NCBI GenBank assembly: GCA_024734555.1
Contig: JANPWX010000619.1
Coordinates: 484,894-548,893, forward strand
Direction: 5' to 3'
DNA: 64,000 bases
Source: Trochalopteron elliotii
Taxonomy: Eukaryota > Chordata > Aves > Passeriformes > Leiothrichidae
A model generated the notes under the pieces. The model worked only from the letters and a program-made list of their open reading frames with translations. It ran no database searches and had not been told where the DNA came from. The position numbers and the translations under genes are program-made. Positions 50,101 to 63,370 of this stretch are shown piece by piece (position 1 is the first letter of the stretch; each line of letters begins with the position of its first letter).

Positions 50101-53100
50101 ACTTCTTGACTCCAAGGAACTTTAAAGTTGAAAAAATCAAGAGTGATAGGCTACTATTAATGCCATTTCTTTCTCATCAGTAATGGCCTACATGAGGTCA
50201 CTAGAATTTCTTCTGTAAAGCAAACTGTATGGTGAATTTTCCTCTGATGCAAGCTAGTAATGTAGAAGGCAACTCTTGTTTCAAAACTTAAGATCTGTGG
50301 TCCAAATCAGAGCTTCTGAAATTTTATTGTCACCACCATACCACTGGCAGAAAAGTCATGGTGGGGCTGTGTTGAGCCCACAGAGGTAAGCTAGCATCTG
50401 AATATTTTCATGGATGTTGAGAGAGCTCCCTACTATTAATCCTCAACACCACACTCAAAATAAATTCTTAAAAATCTGAGTTAGAATTGAAACACTAAAA
50501 GTTTCTTTTAAAATTATTAAATACATTTTTACTTGCATTTCATCCATCAAGAATATGGTAGAGAAAATTTCCTTCTGGTTTCCATGGGAACAATTTTGTA
50601 AATGTATAGGGATTCAAAATGTAAAGTGGTTGGTGAAAAACTTGTGAAAATAAAGTGCGTTTGCAGTTTTTCTTCCTTGATAAATGTATGGAGAATTAAA
50701 ACCTTTGACAAGAAAGGAGTGATAGCATATGATTTTCTAGGCATATGGGAAACGTGTGCAAACTCAAGAGGCATGAATTATTCCTCTTGAACAAAAAAAA
50801 GCTTAGCAGATGTTAGTGTGCAAGGACCGTGTAAACATTCTGGGGGCTTAAAGAAGGGTAATTTTAAAAATTCATCAATAGGAATAAAGACACATGAAAT
50901 TGCAAACCAAATATTTTTATAAAATTCACAGGTGAGAAGTATTTCATTAGTTACTTTTCTTTGTTTGGTTTGAGCATAAGCCAGTAATTTCCCATGAAAA
51001 GCATTGGTCAGTAGGAATATGGGATATACTCTAAAAAATGTTGTCATTCTTGATCATTACAACTTACAAAGATTTTACGGTTTTAAATACATTAATCTGA
51101 GGATCAGACCCAGCTGTTCAGGGGAAGGACAGGCTGTCAGCTGTAATTGCATCACATGACCAGCAGCACATATGCCCCATTGAGCATTGTTGGTGGGGAA
51201 ATGGAAAATTAACCCTTCTAGCACAACCCTACTTGCCCCCCACAAAACTTGACTAAAATTTGTCTAAGTAGTGAAATAACTAGGAGGAATTTTGCTCAAA
51301 GGGAATGATATGTACATGATAGTTTAGACAATACAAGAGGAAATAAAGATGCCGTGAATCTAAATTGAGATAAGACCCAAATATTGTTAGTGAAATTTAC
51401 ATTTTCAGCTATATTTAAAATGTCTCAGCTCCTGTCAAGTGTTTTGAAGAAAACAGATTTTAGGAATGAGCTAAAACTATTAATAGAGCTAAAAACAGAG
51501 CTAAAAACTATTAATAAATTAAGTTTTTAGCTACAATTTCTAAGGAAACATTCTGTGGAATAGAAGATTTTCCAGAACTTTTTAGTTTGTCTAGTTAGCT
51601 TCCTGATCTACTGACTGCTCTTTCAGTCTGAGACACATCTGTTTAGGTGGGAGACAAGACTTGAACTAAAGAAAATGGCTTTCTGTTAGTTTACAGGGTT
51701 CATCAAAGGTTGGAAACTGATGGACGATGCAGGTTTTGTGGTATCATTACGGCCATTTCACTGGGGCACATTCTTCACCTGTTAAATGCTTCAGTGGTTT
51801 TGTGCTTTCTCTGGGTATGTTATATATCGAAAAAAGGTTGCCTCTGAAATAATGACAATACTGTATAATACCTCAAAAATATGAGATCTTTGTCAATTCA
51901 ACCAATAAGGGAACTAAACACATACATTCATAATGATGTAAGGAGAAAAAAGCAATTAGCTGTCAGTTTTCAGGTTTTCAATAAAAAACCCTTCTCACAA
52001 GCAGATATTACAGACAGCCACTATAATTCCCCTAAAATTGAAATAAATTATGTGTATAAATAACAGCATCCTGCTAAATGTAATATGAAAATTCAAGCTG
52101 GTGTATTAGTATTAGATTGAGTGCCGTGCATCACTATAAGGCTCCCTAAGGTTAAATTGGGCTCTGCACTGAAATTCTAATTAGAAATATGAGTGCTCCA
52201 ACTCTGTGTAAGTGCATGTCTGTTTAATTATTTTTCCTTTTTCCTTGCATCTTTCATAATTCCATAGTCCTTTTCTTTCTCCTTTCTTGCTGTTTTCAAG
52301 CAACCCAATCTCCTCACTTAATCTAAGTGTAGGACCTTCCTATAAGTTGGCATTAATTGATAAGCAGTGTTTAATTATTATTTTTCATCTCTGAAGAGAC
52401 TTGATATTAGCTCCCCAAGGGCCCTCTACAACATTTCAGCCCTTTGACTCACGTGGCACAGCTCTGCCATCTTCTGACATATCTTCCTCTTGTCAGGAAC
52501 ACAGTCATTTTCTTTTGTGTAATACCAATAACGTTTTGTCTATATTTTGTCTCTAGGAACTTCCTACCTATGTAATAGTACAGAAAACATTTTTAATGGA
52601 GAATAGACACAGTTAGTCTCTACCTGAGAGATGTGTTTTAACTGAGTAGGACAGTTGGTTTCTTTATCATACTAAATGATTCTTAAGAAACCTTTCACAA
52701 ATATGAGTAAAATAGCTAAGTTACCACAAGAACATTATTTTATTTCCTACTACCACATCTCACTCTTAAAAGAATACATAAATTTCTTAAATTATTTATG
52801 TTTGGCATTAATTTGTTTAAACTTATTAAAGAAATGTAGTGAAATAAATAAAATTTTATGTAGATTAATTTCAGTGTAAATAAGCTGTCTATAATAAAAT
52901 ATTTTTCATTCTACATTGTGTGAATCTTGGTGGTGAGGATGCAGCGCATAAATTTTATTTTGATAAATCAAAATTCCTTCTAAGAACTGCTTAAAATTTA
53001 GAATTTTCCTCTGATAGAGTAAATCTGATTAATTTTAAATCAGTGTAATTGTCCCAATATTCTTAATGAAATTCCAGCACACACACAATTTTAAAAATAC

Positions 53101-53431
53101 TTCTCAGCAGGTATCATTTTATTAATGAAAATTAAACTATCATTGTGAGGCATTTGGCCTTAGAATGAAATATTAAAAATTGGATTAGTCTTTGGATTAA
53201 TATGGAGATTCATGGTCATGTACATTGAAAATATATTGAAGCGAAAACATTTTAAAGTGGAATGTATAGAAATATTAACATGAGTCCTGGAGTAACCAAT
53301 TTTCTTTCCTGGGAAAAGCTAAATTCTAGGGTCTGAAATCTCCTTTTAATTGCTGAATGGTACTTTTTGAAATCTTTGTTTTCTTCAGCACTAAGCTGAT
53401 GACCCTAAGCTTATTCAAGAATTTTCTCTCC
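50101..53431. other. Unique AT-rich non-coding DNA with a small hairpin
   Basis: No gene recognised. At 51499-51532 an 11-bp perfect stem (AGCTAAAAACT and AGTTTTTAGCT) encloses a 12-base loop. The same region carries a direct repeat, GAGCTAAAA(A)CTATTAATA. Confidence 0.6.
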
Positions 53432-53486
53432 CTATTTTTTTAGAGCTACCATTAGGCTATTTAGGCTATTTTTTAGAGCTACCATT
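53432..53486 (+). repeat. Nested short tandem duplications
   Basis: CTATTTTTT(T)AGAGCTACCATT occurs twice, offset by about 33 bases. Between the copies TTAGGCTAT is itself tandemly doubled with a 9-base period. This is consistent with replication slippage or template switching. Confidence 0.8.
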
Positions 53487-56400
53487 TCTTAGGACAGACC
53501 TCCAAATGGAGCACATGCACAGCCTTTCTCTGTGGCTCTGTTTCTTGTCAGTCCCAATAAAAGAAGAAAGACAAGACAGCCTCTCCAGCCGCAGGAAATT
53601 CATAACCCCGGTTATCCTTTGGTAAAAGGTCCCTCACAGCTTGTTTTTAACTTATTCCTGGTCTATTCCATAACAGAAACCATTACATGGCTAAATAAAA
53701 ACCTCAAAATATTCTTCAAACCTATTTAAAAATATGTAAACACTAGACAATGCCATAATCAATCCATACTTTGTATTTAAATATTAGAAGAAAGTTACAT
53801 TAGGTTCCCTAACCACACTTAATCCTCATAAAATATTTATTTTGAGAAGCCTAAATAATATAGCATAAACAAAAATACATAAAATACATAAATATATAAA
53901 ATACAACAAAACGCTTCCCCAAAAAAGTCCCCAGGTATTTAAACTCCAAAAGAGTAGATGGAACACCAAACAAAACCAGTATTTTCCATAGGCCTAGACA
54001 TGTGGAAGTTGGGTAGTCCATAAAGCTTGGAAGCACATCCAGCTGTGTCCTTCACAAATATCACATCTGAATAAAATGTTGTGTTGTATCCATTTGATTT
54101 ATACCAGTTTGTCTGGATAGATGCAGCAGATAAGTTTTGTTTTATTTTCCATGTATAGCCATGAGCTCCATTTAGTGATTGTACCTACAACTTTATTGCT
54201 GAAGTCAGGAATGTGCTTAGGTTTGGCTAATGCATACACAAGTTTTCTGTGATTATTTTCAAAATATATAGATCAAACTGATCCTTGATAATAATTCTTG
54301 GAACTTGACCCTGGTTACATTACCATTTATTTTTAGATTCTGTGACCTTTTGGAATAATATTTTTGTAAGTGCAGAAAGATCATCTAGTGTGTGAATTAA
54401 TGTTGTACTGATGGAACAGAGTTGATTGCACTCAGCCTTTAGCTTCATTCGCAGCAACACATTAGTTGTGAATTAGTGTGCAATAATTCATACCCTGTTG
54501 ATTCTTAGATCTAAATATAACATTTGCTCAGCTTTAGAAATACAACATAAAGGCACTAATATTTTCAAATAAGGAGCCACCCCCCTTAGTATTTTCATTT
54601 CAAATATGTTGTTCTAGCTGCCATATGTTACAATAACAGTCTTAAATAGTGACATAGACTTCAGCCTAGTTTCTATAGACATTCATTCTGTACAGATACT
54701 TTTGGTACTCAAGGTGTTGGGATCCAGTGGCAAGAAAGGGGATCTAAGAGTCTCTGTATTGAAACAATCATATGTATGATGACTCTACCTTTTATTTTTG
54801 CTTTAATTATAATTCACAGGTTACTTCAAAAAAAGAAAACAAAATTATTTTGAAAAATATTATTTTTCAGACAAAGTACATGATGGACAGGCAGGTAAAG
54901 TATAAGTCACAAGGAGTCTTTAGGCAACTAAACCTAACATTTAGGTTCATAGAATTGTCACATCCTCCTCAACATCTCCATCATTAAAATCCCATAGAAA
55001 AACAAGCATGGCAAGAAGACACTCAGAAAGAATTTTCTTCCAAGTCTATCTAAAATTGAGAAAAAAGCAGAAGTTTCTCACATAATTGCCAAACTAACTT
55101 CTCTCCTAATGAAGATTTCATCACTCAGATGGAATTAATTAGAACCAGCAACACTGATTTGTACTGAGTGGTGTGGGACCCCAAAGGTCTATATCAAATA
55201 TAGGCAAATATAGGTCTGGCATACAGGAAGGCTTTATCACTCTCAAAAATTAAATCCTGGTGTCTCAGAGACTTTCAGATGTCCTGCCCATTGGACTGTT
55301 GGGTGTGGGTTTTTCAATAGACTACATGCAATTCTGTTGAGATTGAAAAATTTAAGAAGGTAGGTGCACTTACGGGACATGTGTATACAATGAAGAAAAG
55401 TCAGGAAATCAAGGTTCAGGCACAGCATTTAGAAAACAGGGTTCAAGATCAGACCTTGCAGTAATGCAAGTGGAATGAACTATCTAATTTGGTTTCTAAA
55501 GCTATCTAGCAAGTAGGTTTAACAGACAAGAGGAGCTGATATGGTAAGCAGTACAGTACTGATGACTCAGTGGAATAATTTCCTAAAGTTTCCTAAACTT
55601 AACATGTCAGTATGCAGTCCTTTTGGGAATGTTCTAAAATGAAAAGTAATATTAGACCGTTCTATTTCTAGCACTTGTTCAGTTCCAGTTCCAAGAATGT
55701 TCTTGCATGTAACCTGAGCAACAGAACAGAGGAAATGGACTAACCTGCCCTTACAGAACAGGCTATGTAGGTATTTAATCCAAAATCCTGTGATGCTTCT
55801 TTGCAGTGTTGATTGTATGAATTTTCTGAAATTTCTCTTTCACATTTCATAGCTACATGGTCTGAACGCCTGTTACAATTCATTTTTCCTGCAGACTACT
55901 CTCCCGTAAGATGAGCAAAACTGATTCAATAGCAAAAAAGTTTATCTCTGCTGTAGTAGTAGAAGCAAGTGCTGTGGATTGGATTGCAGTATGAGAGCCA
56001 TAGCCTTTGTACACATGAATGCACAAAAAAGTAGAAGTAGTTTTCATATAGCTTCTTGTTTAAGCTAAACAGCACTGGGAATAGAGTGGAAATAGGGCAT
56101 TGTAGCATGCACTGTAGATTTCCAGAGTAATTTTCTGATGCTAGATCCTTTCTGTCCTTTCTCTGCTCCCTTCTCATCTACCCTTCCTTATCTCTCTTTC
56201 ACTTCCCCTTCCCATTCCCTTCCTATTTCATTTTTTCCCTTAGAGATAGTATCCAAAGCAGAATCAGAATTATGAAGCTTGTTTTATTTCTGTAAATATC
56301 TGCTTCGTTATCTCCTATCATACCTCAAAGTAGAATTAATTGAGCTTAAAGGATAAGAAGACTTACTGCAAATATACCACAGAGAAAGATGTATTGCAGA

Positions 56401-59002
56401 AGTAAATCTACTAATAAATTAGAATGGGCTTGAAAGTTTTCAGGCCCTTAACTGTTCTACTGGATTTGTTTACAAGATCAGTGTCCAGTGACCAAGTCAA
56501 TAAGATGCTGGTAAAATGCAAGAGATAGGAAAACTGGGCTGTCTAGGAAAATGGAGAGGTCTGAAGTAGCTAAGTGAATTCGGTTAGTCAGTTATTTTTC
56601 ACAAATCCTGAAGGCTTCATAATCTACATACTTTAAGAGAAGTGACTAGATTTCACAGACCAGAGCTGTTTCCGAAAAATTGTCTTCCAAGTGCATGGAA
56701 AAGAACATAACTTCTGGTCTCTATTAACCCTTTTTGCTAATCTCTGCTTTAGAGTGGGTTTGTTGGAAACACAGTAATCCTTGCAGTAATTACCAGAAAT
56801 AATCTAGTATTATGCTAATTTATATTAGAAATTAAGTATTAAAAAAAATTCCAACTGCTAATTGAATTATAAACAATATAAAGAATTCATTTTGTCAAAG
56901 CAAATTACTTCTAACTTGACTACTTTTTTTACCCAAATAATGAAGCCAACAGATGAAGATATTTCAGTTGAATCTATATGTTTTTACTGTCATTAAACAA
57001 TCTATTAAATGCAAAATTCTGCATGAAACCTTATTAGGTACTTAATGATCCTTGTTAGAGAGAGTTCTGCAGCCAAAACACAGGAAAAGAAATGGGGTTG
57101 AAGTCTTAAATTACCTAGTGATACTCCCAAATGAAGGATTTGCAGCATGTCATTATATATACAGATGGCATTATGATTCCCAAGAGCATGGAAATGTTAT
57201 AAATATAATAGGAAACAAAAAAAAGAACAACCTATGTATAAATCAATTTATTCCTCTGGAGAGATTATTTTTAAAAATATTGAATTTAAAGATCAAATGG
57301 TTTTAACAGAAAGTCTAGTGTGAATTTTCAGTTAATACTATTTTATCTGGTGCATGCAGAACCTAGGAGGCAATAGCACTAATTAAGGAGCTAAAATCAG
57401 TAATGACACAAGGCAGATTATAGAGTACATTCTGTGCAGGTATCAATTCTATATTTAGAGCAGAGTTGGTTGGGTGATGGGCACACTCTAAATGCTAATA
57501 AGAAAGGAAAGACTAGATAAGAGGAATGTACCTATTTAACTGGTTGCCGTTATGGCAGATAACTGATGAGTATTTATCTAAATGGTTTTTCTCATCTAAC
57601 TCATGCTATTCATAACTCATTTCCATTATCCATGGATATACTTTTGCCATGGGAACTGAGAAACTGAGTACTGTTTTTGTCATTGGACAATATTCCAAGG
57701 GCACAACCTTCTTTGCCATCTACAACAGGAGTAGACTCACCCAAATTGTTTTCAGGCCAGTTACATGACCCAAAAGTAGTGCATTGCTTTACTCTGTTTT
57801 GCACTATCTGGTGGCAGGGCTTTAAGATGTAGTAGTGCAGTGAGTGATGGGGTAAGAGAGCAATTTAATAAGAATACCTGCTTTCAGACTGATTTGGGGA
57901 CTCCAATACACATAAGTAAAATTACACTCAAACTTTGAAGAATGAGGTGGGATTGGCTATTATATGGTAGGCAACAGGAAAGAAGAAGGATGGAGCTTAC
58001 AGAAGCAATTCTGTAGAAATGCTCATGCTTTAATAACCTTGAATTTTAAAAACTGTTCAACATTCTAGTAACTTCCGATTTAGAGTTTTTGCTTTAGAAC
58101 TTTATCTTGACCTTGACTTAGAAATGTACATCTTTTAAGGAGGTAGTCATGCTAATGTATCTTAATGAATTTCATTTACCACTGTTCAGAAAGCTCTTTA
58201 AGATAGTTTTTGGTTGGCTCCTGGAGTATTTGCTGCTGCTCTGTTTATTGCTTTGCAAGTAATAGTCCCAGAGAGAGTTACCGTCAGGATCAGCATTATT
58301 CAAAAAATATGGGCACATCCATACAGATTAGTAGGTAGTGTTATCCTCTGTTAGGTGTGGGGAAAACAAGAAAGTTGTGATCTCCCTGAGATAATTGAAG
58401 GAGCCTGTATTTTGAACTGAGATGCAATTTCTTGCTCTAAGGCCTATATTCAGACCATGATGCCACTTTTTTTTACATCTTTCTCTTTAACCTATCAAAC
58501 TGAGATACTTCTTATGGTAATTGTTTTGATATTAAACTGACACATTCAAATATCACTTTCTATGTGTGAATTATTACTCAGTGTTTTGTGGTAATAATAA
58601 CATCAATATTTAAAAATAAACAACTTGTTTGGTTTGTTAAATAAAGGCTTATCTAAAAAAGCAGCTTTAAAAATTTATCAAATTCCATTAATGAATATCT
58701 CATTAAGGACAAAATATCATTTAAATAGGAAAGTTATTACCTCCCACATTGTTACAGCTACTGCTCCAAACCAGTTTCAACAAATCATTTCTAAGGGCTC
58801 TCATTCGGCACACTATTTTGTTCTATCTCACTACACTGCTCATCACTGACAATTTCTTGCCCCGTTCTAGCATGAATTGTGGCAGTTGAGGAATATTTAA
58901 GGTCAGAATATATCCTGTAGCTTAATGTTGAAATGGGCCTTTCTGTGTAAGAGATCTTTCAAATTTTTTTTTAATAAGCTTTATTTTAACTCCTATCTAT
59001 AC
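53487..59002. other. Unique AT-rich non-coding DNA
   Basis: More than 5 kb with no recognised gene or repeat family. Open frames are under 85 codons and have no domain. Confidence 0.6.
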
Positions 59003-59300
59003 TGTGTCTGGTTGGGATAGAGTTAGCTTTCTTCAGAATAGCCCCTTTGGTGCTGTTTTTTGCATTTGTGGATAAAACAGTGTTCATAACATGTCGATGT
59101 TTTGGCTGTTGCTGAACAGTGCAGCATTCTGCATGTCTATGCATGGGAATGGGCAAGAAGTTGGAAGGAGACACAGCTTGGACAGCTGACCCAAATCGGC
59201 CAAAGGAGTATATTTCTTACAGTACAGTTTCACACTCAGCAATAAAAACTGGAGGTAGACAAAGGAGGAGACACATTTTGACTTCCAAGGAGACCATTGC
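59003..59300 (+). mobile_element. 5' part of an avian ERV LTR (same family as 7319 and 10660), plus orientation
   Basis: It begins TGTGTCTGGTTGGGATAGAG, followed by GTTAGCTTTCTTCAGAATAG, the U3 start of the family. AAAACAGTGTTCATAACAT, AAGAAGTTGGAAGGAGACAC and CAGCTGACCCAAATCGGCC follow in the right order. A TATA-like AATAAAA sits at 59241-59247, where this subfamily has CAGCAATAAAAGC. Similarity fades by about 59300, and the polyadenylation and U5 parts are not recognisable. It is a 3'-truncated or badly decayed copy. A short frame inside (59119-59322) is not a gene. Confidence 0.8.
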
Positions 59301-60099
59301 TCTAATACCAGCTGGACATTAGTCTGACTTGAGTTGAGTTTTCAGACTGTCCTGTGTATTGTAACCAATTACAAACTTGGAGACACAGCAGGGACATTTA
59401 GTGGATTTATAAAAATACAGATTTTCTTTTCTCCAATGTATAATTTTGGTTTTCCTCCAAAGACGAAAGAAGATTTTTTAAAAATATGAAATGTCATTAA
59501 TATACTTAAGATCTTCTGCTTCGTGTGCAGTGAATTCCAATTCACAAGGCTATATTTAGCTGAAAAATAATAGCTCTGTATGAAGAAAAGAAAACAATAT
59601 TGGTCAACAGCACTGTTAAACCTTTAATTTCATAAAAATAATAAAGTAGCTTTAGAAATAGAATATAGGGAAAAATCAGGGAATTATAGGGAAATAGGCA
59701 ACTATAGGGAAAAAATTAGTAAGTAGCTCAAAAAAAAGCTAGTTAGGCCCAAATCCATGGTAATTACATGCCTAATTTGCGACATCTGTATCTTGAAGCC
59801 CTCAGTAGTAGTTTCAAGATAGAAAGGCTATCTGAGATGTCAGACTGGCACAGAATAAAGTAAAAAAATTAATACAGGAGAGTACGAAGTACATGGAACA
59901 CTCACTGTTAAGTGCTAAATAGATCTGAATAGCCTTAAAGAGCACATACAAACATTTCAAAATCAATATTCCACACCATTTATTATTATTCCAATTTACT
60001 AAGGTATAGCCTAGAAAATGTTTAGAATATTTTTAAACAGTTTGCTTTTCTACCTTTGAACTTTTGTTAGCATGCAGAAATTTTTCATACCCAATGTCT
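59301..60099. other. Non-coding DNA downstream of LTR fragment
   Basis: Nothing identifiable. A TATAGGGAAA-type short repeat occurs near 59665-59715. If the flanking LTRs belong to one provirus this would be internal sequence, but no retroviral gene is visible. Confidence 0.5.
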
Positions 60100-60790
60100 A
60101 ATGAAGACTGGGAGAGAGAAAGAAGATCAGGCAGGATTAGGCCCCCAGTATTGCAGTGGTTCTTCCTTCTTGCTCATCCTAAGATTGTACAATTGACTAG
60201 GGCTAAGACAGTATCAAGAGACTGACAGAGAAAGAAAGCTACCAGAATCACTGACCAATGCACCAGAGTACTGGTGAGACAAAGAGTTAAGATCTAGAAC
60301 TATCAGGGTCCTGTGTGCACCAAAACACTGCAACCACTTACCCCTGCCCTGTGCCCAGCTCAGAGATTTAATTGCCTGTATTTAACATCATCTTTAATGC
60401 AATGCAACTGTATGGCCTTGGACCAAACTGCTGGGAAAAGTGCAATATGAGAAAGAGTTGTGAGAAGCTTCATCCTCCCACTTTGCTTAAGAGCTACATT
60501 TAAGTGAGGAATTCCCACTTGGACCTTGCAGCGCTATATTGCAGGTAAGCCTGCATATGGAAGACTCGAATTTCTGGCTTGACATCAAACCCTCTTCATC
60601 ATAATGGGGTTTGGCAGTTGCTTAACTGTTGACTGACTCTGGATAACATTACCAGATATGCTCTGCTGTTTTGGATCAGGTACAGGGCTAACTGCAGTCC
60701 CTGTGAGTGAAGTCACAGCCCTGTATCTGCTGCCAATCTCAGCTCACCTTTCCTTGCAGAGCAGCCTACTCCTGCTGCTTCCTGACCTGA
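60100..60790. other. GC-enriched block with splice-like signals, origin unknown
   Basis: About 700 bases less AT-rich than their surroundings. A strong donor-like CAG|GTAAGC lies at 60542-60550 and a strong acceptor-like CCTTTCCTTGCAG ends at 60759, bounding a possible 215-base intron. No long open frame continues across it. The block feels repeat-derived, but I cannot name the family. Confidence 0.4.
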
Positions 60791-61326
60791 AAAAAATGGG
60801 ATTTATGATTTCTACTTCCCTTAGCATCTAGAATCCAGGAATAAGCTCCTCTAAGATGATGCAATCATCTTCATTCTATCATTCACAGAGATCATTGTAT
60901 GCAAAAACCTTCACTTTCTTACCAAAAACTTTGTATACAAACTTTTGCTCTTTTCATCCTGAAATTAAACACAGGAAATAAAGATCCAATGAAGAAAAAA
61001 TAGAGATTTCTTTTTCTTCCTGGAGACACAAATGCAAAGTCATTGAAAAGTGAATCTTTTTCTTATTTATAATTCTTATATTTCTTATATATATAATGGA
61101 GAAAGAGGGGTTGTATATAACATAAGGCACATCGAAGACCTCCATTGGCTAGACAGGTATAGTGTGAAGTACCATAGAACTGTCAGCTCAACCACTACCC
61201 TGCAATCAAGGGCCAGACAATGGGTGGTGTAAATACTGATAGAGATTTTAGCCTACACTTTGATCAGCCAGTAGTATACTAATAGAATATTCAGAGAATT
61301 TTTTTCTTCAATTCCCTTTTCTGTGA
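60791..61326. other. Unique AT-rich non-coding DNA
   Basis: Nothing identifiable. Confidence 0.55.
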
Positions 61327-62186
61327 TGTCCTGGTTACAGAGAGAAGGATGGAGTTTAGCACTCTGTGGGTGTGGCCACATTGTTACTCTATACCATGCA
61401 CATCATCCTGCGGGGGCGAGCAGGGCATGGTTTCAGCAGGAAAAGACAGGCATCCTTTCTGGAAAGGGGACATTTTTTCTTCCTTCCGGGAAGGTGTCAA
61501 CATCAGCCCCTCTGTACTTGGTTCCTCTGCTGCCCTGCTGGTGCCAGCTTCTGTTTTTCCTCCAGAATGCTGCTACAAACCATTGTGCTGAAAGGGACAG
61601 GATCAAATTGACTCTAGTACTGAACTGACAGAATGGGTGGGGAGGCTGCTGTGGGACAGGACTGGCTGGGGCAACCCCATGAGTGTTAGAGTGTTAGAAG
61701 AGGCACTGGAGGCACCCATGTGAACTGAGCTCAGTGGAGCAGCAGCACAACCCCCACTCAGATGACCCAGCTTCCAGGGAGTTTGTTTTGTCATTTTTTT
61801 TGTTATTTCAGGCTGGGGAGCAGGAAATGTTAGCTGTGGAGGCTTCCCCACCATCTTGCCTTTATTCCTATGACCACGCAGTAATGCACGGGAACAGTTG
61901 CCGCATTGCCTTTGAATGGGGAAGTCACGCAGGCATGATCTACAGGAAGCATTCACCATCTTTTTTTGTTCCTGGTGTTGAACACCTTTTTGGGGGTAAA
62001 ATGTCTTTTCTTTTTGCATACTTTTGCTGTTAATACTGCTGCTGCTATTATGCATGTCTTATTCCATTGCTTTCTGCTTTTAGTAAGTTGTTACTTCAAC
62101 CCATAAGGGTCCTATAATTGAAGGCTCTGAGGAAGGCAAGTGGCTTATTTGGAGTTTAGTTACCAGCTGGTGTTAACACCAGCACA
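61327..62186 (+). mobile_element. Probable ERV LTR, plus orientation, diverged
   Basis: About 860 bases from TGTCCTGGTTACAG to ACCAGCTGGTGTTAACACC and AGCACA. The end matches the family terminus GCCGGCTGGGGTTAAACCACGACA in order. TTGTTACTTCAACCCATAAG near 62086 matches the conserved TCTTATCTCAACCCACGAG block after the polyadenylation signal. The interior is GC-richer than its surroundings and contains a 150-codon minus frame (61603-62055) that is not a retroviral gene. The flanks TGTGA and TAAGA agree at three of five positions only, so the target duplication is doubtful. Confidence 0.6.
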
Positions 62187-63021
62187 TAAGACAAGGAATT
62201 CCATCAGTTCATATATATTGTCATATATTATTTCTTCTCATTTTACATCTTAAACATTTTTGTGTATTAATTATATATGTAACATAAATGTAAAAATTTT
62301 ATTGTGTTAAATATGAGTATGAAATAAAACCTCCCTTTTATGGACATTCATGAGCACTTGTTGCATGCACAGGACTGATTTTACCAAGTTTATTTAATCT
62401 TGATAGCTGAGGTCTTATTTTGTATTAATGCTGCACTGTTGCAAAAAGAATGTTGAACAGTAAATGCCATGAGCTGCAATTTATGGGAAAATGGCAAATC
62501 TCAGGCAAATTAACTTAATCATAACTTATACTTCTAGGGAAACATACCATTTCAAGATTTGTCTAATGTTTACACATTAGCTTGACACCAATAATCAGTA
62601 AATTGAATTAGACACATTGACAAAGATGGTTATAACCATGGAAAATGGAAAAAGGATTCATTACCACATTTATAATACCTTAGCTGAATCTATTAAAGAT
62701 GCCAGGATGAGTGTCACAAGAAAACAGGATGTTTGCAGACAGAGATGCTTAGAGACCAGCATCTGCAAAACTCCTTTAGATTACCAGGGCTCTTTAATAC
62801 CATTTTGAAATTCAATTAGTTATAAGGCATGGGGAACCTGTCATGCAAACAGATGTTAACTGTGTTCATCAGCAGAAACTTGCTAATGAAAAGTTTCACG
62901 GTGGTTTTCACATCCTATTTAAGCTTCCTTTTACTAAAATTTACAGTATAAAAGCACTATTACTTTTCAGAAATATTGGAAATAGACTTTATGCCTTCCA
63001 TATTTGGATTGCTTACATAAA
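62187..63021. other. Unique AT-rich non-coding DNA
   Basis: Nothing identifiable; AATAAA-like sequences near 62322 lie outside the LTR and serve no visible gene. Confidence 0.6.
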
Positions 63022-63370
63022 ATCATAGAATCTCAGAATGGTTTGGAAGGGACCTTAAAGATCATCTAGTTCCAATCCATTTGCTGTGGGTGGAGATGCC
63101 ACCCAGCATAGCAGTTGCTCAGCTCCCCTTCTGGGCTTGAACACTTTTCAGGGATGGGGTATCCCCAGTTTCTTTGGGCAACCTGACTGTGAGCTGTCTA
63201 GGTAGATGACTTCGTTTGATCTTCCCTGGTCAACCACAGCAGTCACTCTATCATAGGCCACCAGCTTGGTTAAGACATGGTTTGCCCTTAGGGGAAACAT
63301 CCTTGTTTCACTGGTTATTTTATCTCAGTGATATCTCGTTGTCAGGTCTGACTGGGATCAATACCTTCAC
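63022..63370 (-). mobile_element. CR1 LINE, minus orientation, internally deleted
   Basis: It starts ATCATAGAATCTCAGAATGG, then TTTGGAAGGGACCTTAAAG, the reverse complement of the CR1 3' end. From about 63190 to 63280 the minus strand instead encodes an upstream part of the reverse transcriptase, LVAYDRVTAVVDQGR followed by EVIYLD, like CR1 LVAFYDRVTALVDKGRA and DVIYLD. The sequence between the palm motif A region and the 3' end is therefore missing. The join lies near 63180-63200. The right edge is uncertain, between 63300 and 63380. Confidence 0.88.

Noticed and set aside
61603..62055. 150-codon minus-strand frame
   Set aside because: Lies inside the probable LTR at 61327-62186 and matches no known protein; the overlapping plus frames are equally open.
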